A stretch of DNA of 64,000 nt from Anaerolineales bacterium (GTDB lineage Bacteria; Chloroflexota; Anaerolineae; Anaerolineales; Villigracilaceae), in NCBI GenBank assembly GCA_020847435.1, contig JADLBX010000012.1, positions 1 through 64,000 on the forward strand, in the 5' to 3' direction. The position numbers were made by a program, and so were the translations under genes. Below the pieces are notes generated by a model that saw nothing but the letters and a program-made list of their open reading frames with translations, searched no databases and was not told where the DNA came from. Position 1 is the stretch's first letter. Each line of letters starts with the position of its first letter. Below are positions 61,306 through 64,000 of the stretch, in pieces.

Positions 61306-62376
61306 ATGACTTATCAGGGACTCATTCACACATACGGACATCTACTCGACCTCCCGCTTCACACACGGACCGTCAGCCTGCTTGAGGGGCGAACGCCTTT
61401 AATCAAAGCCGACAATTTGGCGCGCCACCTCGGCGGCGGATTCGAACTGTTCATCAAATACGAGGGACTCAACCCGACGGGCTCGTTCAAAGATCGCGGC
61501 ATGACTGCGGCGGTCAGCGAGGCGCTGGGGCGCGGCGCGACGACCGTGATCTGCGCGTCAACGGGCAACACTGCCGCCTCTGCCGCGGCGTACGCGGCGC
61601 GGGCTGGGATGAAATCCATTGTGTTGATTCCGCAGGGCAAGGTGGCGGCGGGGAAATTGGCGGGAGCGATCGCCTATGGCGCGCAAGTGATTCAAATTGA
61701 CGGCTCGTTCGACGACGCGTTGACGATGGTTGTTGAAATCACGAACAAGCATCCGATCTGTTTGGTGAATTCGATCAACCCGTATCGCATCGAGGGACAG
61801 AAGACCGCCGCGTTCGAGATTTGCGACGAGTTGGGGTCCGCGCCTGATTGGTTGTGTTTGCCAGTGGGCAACGCGGGGAATATCACGGCTTATTGGGCGG
61901 GGTTCAAGCAGTATAGCGGGCTACAAAGCGGACTGAAGTCCGCGTTCCTGCCGCGTTTGTTAGGGGTACAAGCCGCGGGAGCGGCTCCGCTGGTGGTGGG
62001 ACATGCGGTTGAAAACCCTGAAACGGTTGCGACAGCGATTCGAATCGGGAAGCCTGCGCGCGGGGAACAGGCGTTGCAAGCGGCGGAAGAATCAAAAGGA
62101 AGAATTATCGCAGTGAGCGATGAAAAAATATTGGATATGCAAAAGTTGTTGGCAAAACTCGAAGGGATTTGGGTCGAGCCCGCATCGGCGACGGGGTTGG
62201 CGGGGTTGGCGGAGGAGGTTGCAGGTAACAGGTTGAAAGTTGAAGGTTTGCGTGTGGTGGCGGTTTGCACGGGGCATGGGTTGAAGGATGCCGAGATCAT
62301 CACGAGGGAGATGCGGAAGCCGCTGGTCGTGCCACCGAGGCTGGAGGCGTTGGAAGAGGCGGTTCTAGGAAATTAA
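61306..62376 (+). CDS. thrC: threonine synthase
   Basis: Converts O-phosphohomoserine to threonine with PLP. At 356 aa it is the short bacterial form. The PLP lysine lies in Asn-Pro-Thr-Gly-Ser-Phe-Lys-Asp-Arg-Gly-Met, and the phosphate-binding Ala-Ser-Thr-Gly-Asn-Thr-Ala-Ala-Ser and Leu-Pro-Val-Gly-Asn-Ala-Gly-Asn loops are in place. The first Met lies 6 bases after a TAAACT box with no ribosome site, so the message may be leaderless. It is followed by homoserine kinase, giving a thrC-thrB unit. Confidence 0.95.
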   Translation: MTYQGLIHTYGHLLDLPLHTRTVSLLEGRTPLIKADNLARHLGGGFELFIKYEGLNPTGSFKDRGMTAAVSEALGRGATTVICASTGNTAASAAAYAARAGMKSIVLIPQGKVAAGKLAGAIAYGAQVIQIDGSFDDALTMVVEITNKHPICLVNSINPYRIEGQKTAAFEICDELGSAPDWLCLPVGNAGNITAYWAGFKQYSGLQSGLKSAFLPRLLGVQAAGAAPLVVGHAVENPETVATAIRIGKPARGEQALQAAEESKGRIIAVSDEKILDMQKLLAKLEGIWVEPASATGLAGLAEEVAGNRLKVEGLRVVAVCTGHGLKDAEIITREMRKPLVVPPRLEALEEAVLGN

Positions 62377-62449
62377 CCGCTAAGCGCGCGAAGGACGCCA
62401 AGAAAACCATTTTTAAAATCTTTGCGATCTTTGCGTGCTTCGCGGTTCA
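62376..62449. repeat. interspersed repeat, family D
   Basis: ACCGCTAAGCGCGCGAAGGACGCCAAGAAAACCATTT...CTTTGCGATCTTTGCGTGCTTCGCGGT, second copy of the repeat at 24839-24908. It fills the thrC-thrB gap. Confidence 0.8.
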
Positions 62450-62458
62450 AAAGTTCTT

Positions 62459-63418
62459 ATGAAGATTCAAATCAAAGCGCCTGCCACATCTGCCAACCTG
62501 GGACCTGGGTTCGACGCCCTCGGTCTGGCGTTGGATTTGTGGAATGAGACGAACGTCACGCCAGCGGAATCATTTTCCGTGCAGGTGACGGGCGAGGGCG
62601 CGGGGAGACTCACGTCGGGGAAAAATAATCTCATCGTGCGCGCGGCGCAGAGACTGGCGGAACGCGCGAGCATTGTAAAGGGCAGACACATAGGTCTGCC
62701 CTTACAGCCTTTTCATATGGAGTGCGTGAATCAAATCCCGTTGTCGTCGGGGATGGGGTCGTCGTCGGCGGCGATTGTGACGGGATTGTTGGCGGGGAAC
62801 GCGTTGTTGGGGAATCCATTCGGGCGCGAGGAGATTTTGAATTTGGCGAGTGAAATGGAGGGACATCCCGATAACGTCGCGCCCGCGTTGATGGGAGGGC
62901 TGGTCGTTTCGATGGTTGAGGAGGGAGAGGTCATTGCGAGGCGGATTCCAATTGCAGAGAATGTTCACATCACGATTGCGTTGCCCGATTTTTATTTGCC
63001 GACCAAACAAGCGCGGGCGGCGTTGCCGAGACGCGTTTCAAGGAAAGACGCCGTGCATAACATCAGCCGCGCGGCGTTGGTGGTGGAGGCTTTGAGAATC
63101 GGCGATTTGGATTTACTGGGAAAAGCAATGACCGATAAACTGCATCAGCCGTATCGGTTGAAGTTAATCCCTGGCGCGGCGCAGGCGATGAACGCGGCGA
63201 AAGAGGCTGGAGCAAACGCGGTGGCGCTGTCGGGGGCGGGTCCAAGCGTGGTGGCGTTTTCCACGGGCGAGGCAGGCGTCGGCGAGGCGATGAAGCGTGC
63301 GTACGAGGCGGAGGGAGTCGAGGCGCGGATATTCCGTCTAGGGGTGGCGAGTCGAGGGGCTGAGATTCAAAAGCCGTACACGGATTTCACGGAAGGCACG
63401 GAATCCGTTCATAAGTGA
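62459..63418 (+). CDS. thrB: homoserine kinase
   Basis: Phosphorylates homoserine to O-phosphohomoserine, the substrate of ThrC. I use the ATG at 62459 (319 aa), which begins Lys-Ile-Gln-Ile-Lys-Ala-Pro-Ala-Thr-Ser-Ala-Asn-Leu-Gly-Pro-Gly. GHMP motifs Pro-Leu-Ser-Ser-Gly-Met-Gly-Ser-Ser-Ser-Ala-Ala and Ala-Leu-Ser-Gly-Ala-Gly-Pro-Ser are intact. Two oddities: residues ~72-83 come from a DNA palindrome (62674-62706), and the last 13 residues after Ile-Gln-Lys-Pro are translated from a family A repeat, extending the normal end Val-Ala-Ser-Arg-Gly-Ala-Glu-Ile. Confidence 0.95.
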   Translation: MKIQIKAPATSANLGPGFDALGLALDLWNETNVTPAESFSVQVTGEGAGRLTSGKNNLIVRAAQRLAERASIVKGRHIGLPLQPFHMECVNQIPLSSGMGSSSAAIVTGLLAGNALLGNPFGREEILNLASEMEGHPDNVAPALMGGLVVSMVEEGEVIARRIPIAENVHITIALPDFYLPTKQARAALPRRVSRKDAVHNISRAALVVEALRIGDLDLLGKAMTDKLHQPYRLKLIPGAAQAMNAAKEAGANAVALSGAGPSVVAFSTGEAGVGEAMKRAYEAEGVEARIFRLGVASRGAEIQKPYTDFTEGTESVHK

Positions 63419-63453
63419 CGGAAAATCCGTGATGTCCGTGCGATCCGTGTACC
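63375..63453. repeat. interspersed repeat, family A, entering the thrB 3' end
   Basis: GTACACGGATTTCACGGAAGGCACGGAATCCGT...GATGTCCGTGCGATCCGTGTAC, an imperfect palindrome. The thrB stop codon falls within it. Confidence 0.85.
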
Positions 63454-63459
63454 GATGAA

Positions 63460-63906
63460 TCATCGCACCTTCCATTCTTTTGCAAATTTCAAAATGCGCG
63501 GACGGATGTACCACGCGGACGGGTCGGCGACGCGGCGGCGTTGTTTGATGAGTTGCATCGCTTCGTGCGGATCGTAGCCCTGCGCGATGAGGATGCAGGC
63601 GCCCATCGCGGGTCCGCGGTGACGACCGTAGTTGCAGTGAGCGTAGACCTTGCCGCCGTCGCGGATGGCGGCGAGCGCGGCTTGCGCGCCGAAGACCAAT
63701 TTCGGAATCGAAAGCGGGAAGAAGGGACTATCAATGCTCTGCAACCACAAGGATTTGATGGGCGTGTGATGCGAGTCGGGCTTGGGCGCGGACGAGAAAC
63801 GCATGTTGATGACGAGACGCACGCCGAGGTCGCGCAAGGTATCGTAGTCGCTCGCGGAGGGAGTTGTGCCAACGAGGAGGTCGTCGGTGATGGGAGAGAA
63901 GTTCAT
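63460..63906 (-). CDS. dual-specificity/tyrosine phosphatase-like protein
   Basis: The start is placed at the ATG at 63906 (148 aa); the 26 earlier codons run through repeat-like DNA. The P-loop His90-Cys91-Asn-Tyr-Gly-Arg-His-Arg97-Gly fits the Cys-x5-Arg signature of dual-specificity phosphatases, and the Asp in Ser-Ile-Asp-Ser-Pro could be the general acid. It is a small cytoplasmic enzyme acting on phosphotyrosine, phosphoserine or a small molecule. It could counter the Ser/Thr kinase in this genome, but there is no direct link. Confidence 0.88.
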   Translation of the reverse strand: MNFSPITDDLLVGTTPSASDYDTLRDLGVRLVINMRFSSAPKPDSHHTPIKSLWLQSIDSPFFPLSIPKLVFGAQAALAAIRDGGKVYAHCNYGRHRGPAMGACILIAQGYDPHEAMQLIKQRRRVADPSAWYIRPRILKFAKEWKVR

Positions 63907-64000
63907 GCGGGGAATGGTAACATAGGTAGGATGGAAAGTGGAAAGTGGTTGTAAAATGGGAGTGTTGAAGGTTGCAGGTTTCAAGTCTCAGGTTTCAAGT
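63907..64000. other. low-complexity end of window
   Basis: Short direct repeats (GGAAAGT GGAAAGT; GGTTTCAAGTCTCAGGTTTCAAGT) of the heptamer class; no gene seen. Confidence 0.6.

Overview
The window looks like chromosomal DNA of an uncultured or poorly described Chloroflexota bacterium, most likely class Anaerolineae. This is inferred from the mix of genes: class III (asparaginase II family) L-asparaginase, DUF3467 and bacterial translin-family genes, several multi-domain GAF/PAS sensor kinases, a large MalT-like ATPase with a C-terminal BTAD domain, PadR plus sensor-domain membrane protein, and many short interspersed intergenic repeats. GC is moderate to high. There is no prophage, CRISPR array, rRNA operon or insertion sequence. 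Only the left edge is clearly cut by the window.

Layout. 1-3.1 kb: end of a UPF0104 membrane protein, a small unknown gene, a candidate structured RNA, a response regulator and an FAD-dependent oxidoreductase. 3.2-6.1 kb: glyoxylate shunt operon (malate synthase, then isocitrate lyase, minus strand). 6.5-9.3 kb: a HEPN-like gene, ssb, DUF3467, translin-family and membrane protein cluster. 9.4-15.2 kb: two complex histidine kinases flanking an asparaginase and a degenerate metallo-beta-lactamase-fold protein. 15.3-19.3 kb: HAD hydrolase, two small membrane proteins, enoyl-CoA hydratase, AAC(3)-type acetyltransferase and a VapBC-type toxin-antitoxin pair. 19.4-24.5 kb: dnaE interrupted by a 386-residue intein. 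24.7-26.3 kb: tRNA-Lys, thioredoxin, surE and tRNA-Arg. 26.4-31.8 kb: an HD-GYP protein, a small NHLP-leader-like protein, a repetitive 62-residue peptide and the BTAD regulator. 31.9-37.3 kb: inositol monophosphatase family, response regulator, arginase, diguanylate cyclase and imidazolonepropionase. 37.4-46.3 kb: WD40 lipoprotein, esterase, methyltransferase, MFS transporter, YbaK deacylase, squalene/phytoene synthase-like protein, SUI1/YciH, a degenerate tyrosine recombinase and an aldo/keto reductase remnant. 46.6-52 kb: sugar nucleotidyltransferase, aminotransferase, cold-shock protein and DEAD-box helicase. 52.3-57.9 kb: Ser/Thr kinase with class III cyclase, then mutS2. 58-64 kb: PadR module, CPBP protease, lipoprotein, threonine synthase, homoserine kinase and a small phosphatase.

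How the genes work together. Carbon and nitrogen metabolism are represented by the glyoxylate shunt, the last two steps of threonine synthesis, arginase, asparaginase and imidazolonepropionase. Signalling is dense: a diguanylate cyclase with an apparent I-site and an HD-GYP protein for c-di-GMP, a nucleotide cyclase next to a transmembrane Ser/Thr kinase, three large sensor proteins and two receiver-only regulators.

The strongest candidates for something new are three. First, the BTAD regulator / repeat peptide / NHLP-like unit at 28.0-31.8 kb, whose intergenic promoter carries three direct heptamers ending 8 bp from a -10 box. Second, the dnaE intein, which carries a zinc ribbon, a NUMOD3-like motif and a PD-(D/E)XK-like nuclease domain instead of LAGLIDADG. 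Third, a wealth of interspersed repeats (at least six families, including heptanucleotide tandem repeats) that have entered coding sequences in frame. All calls are made by eye from sequence without database searches.
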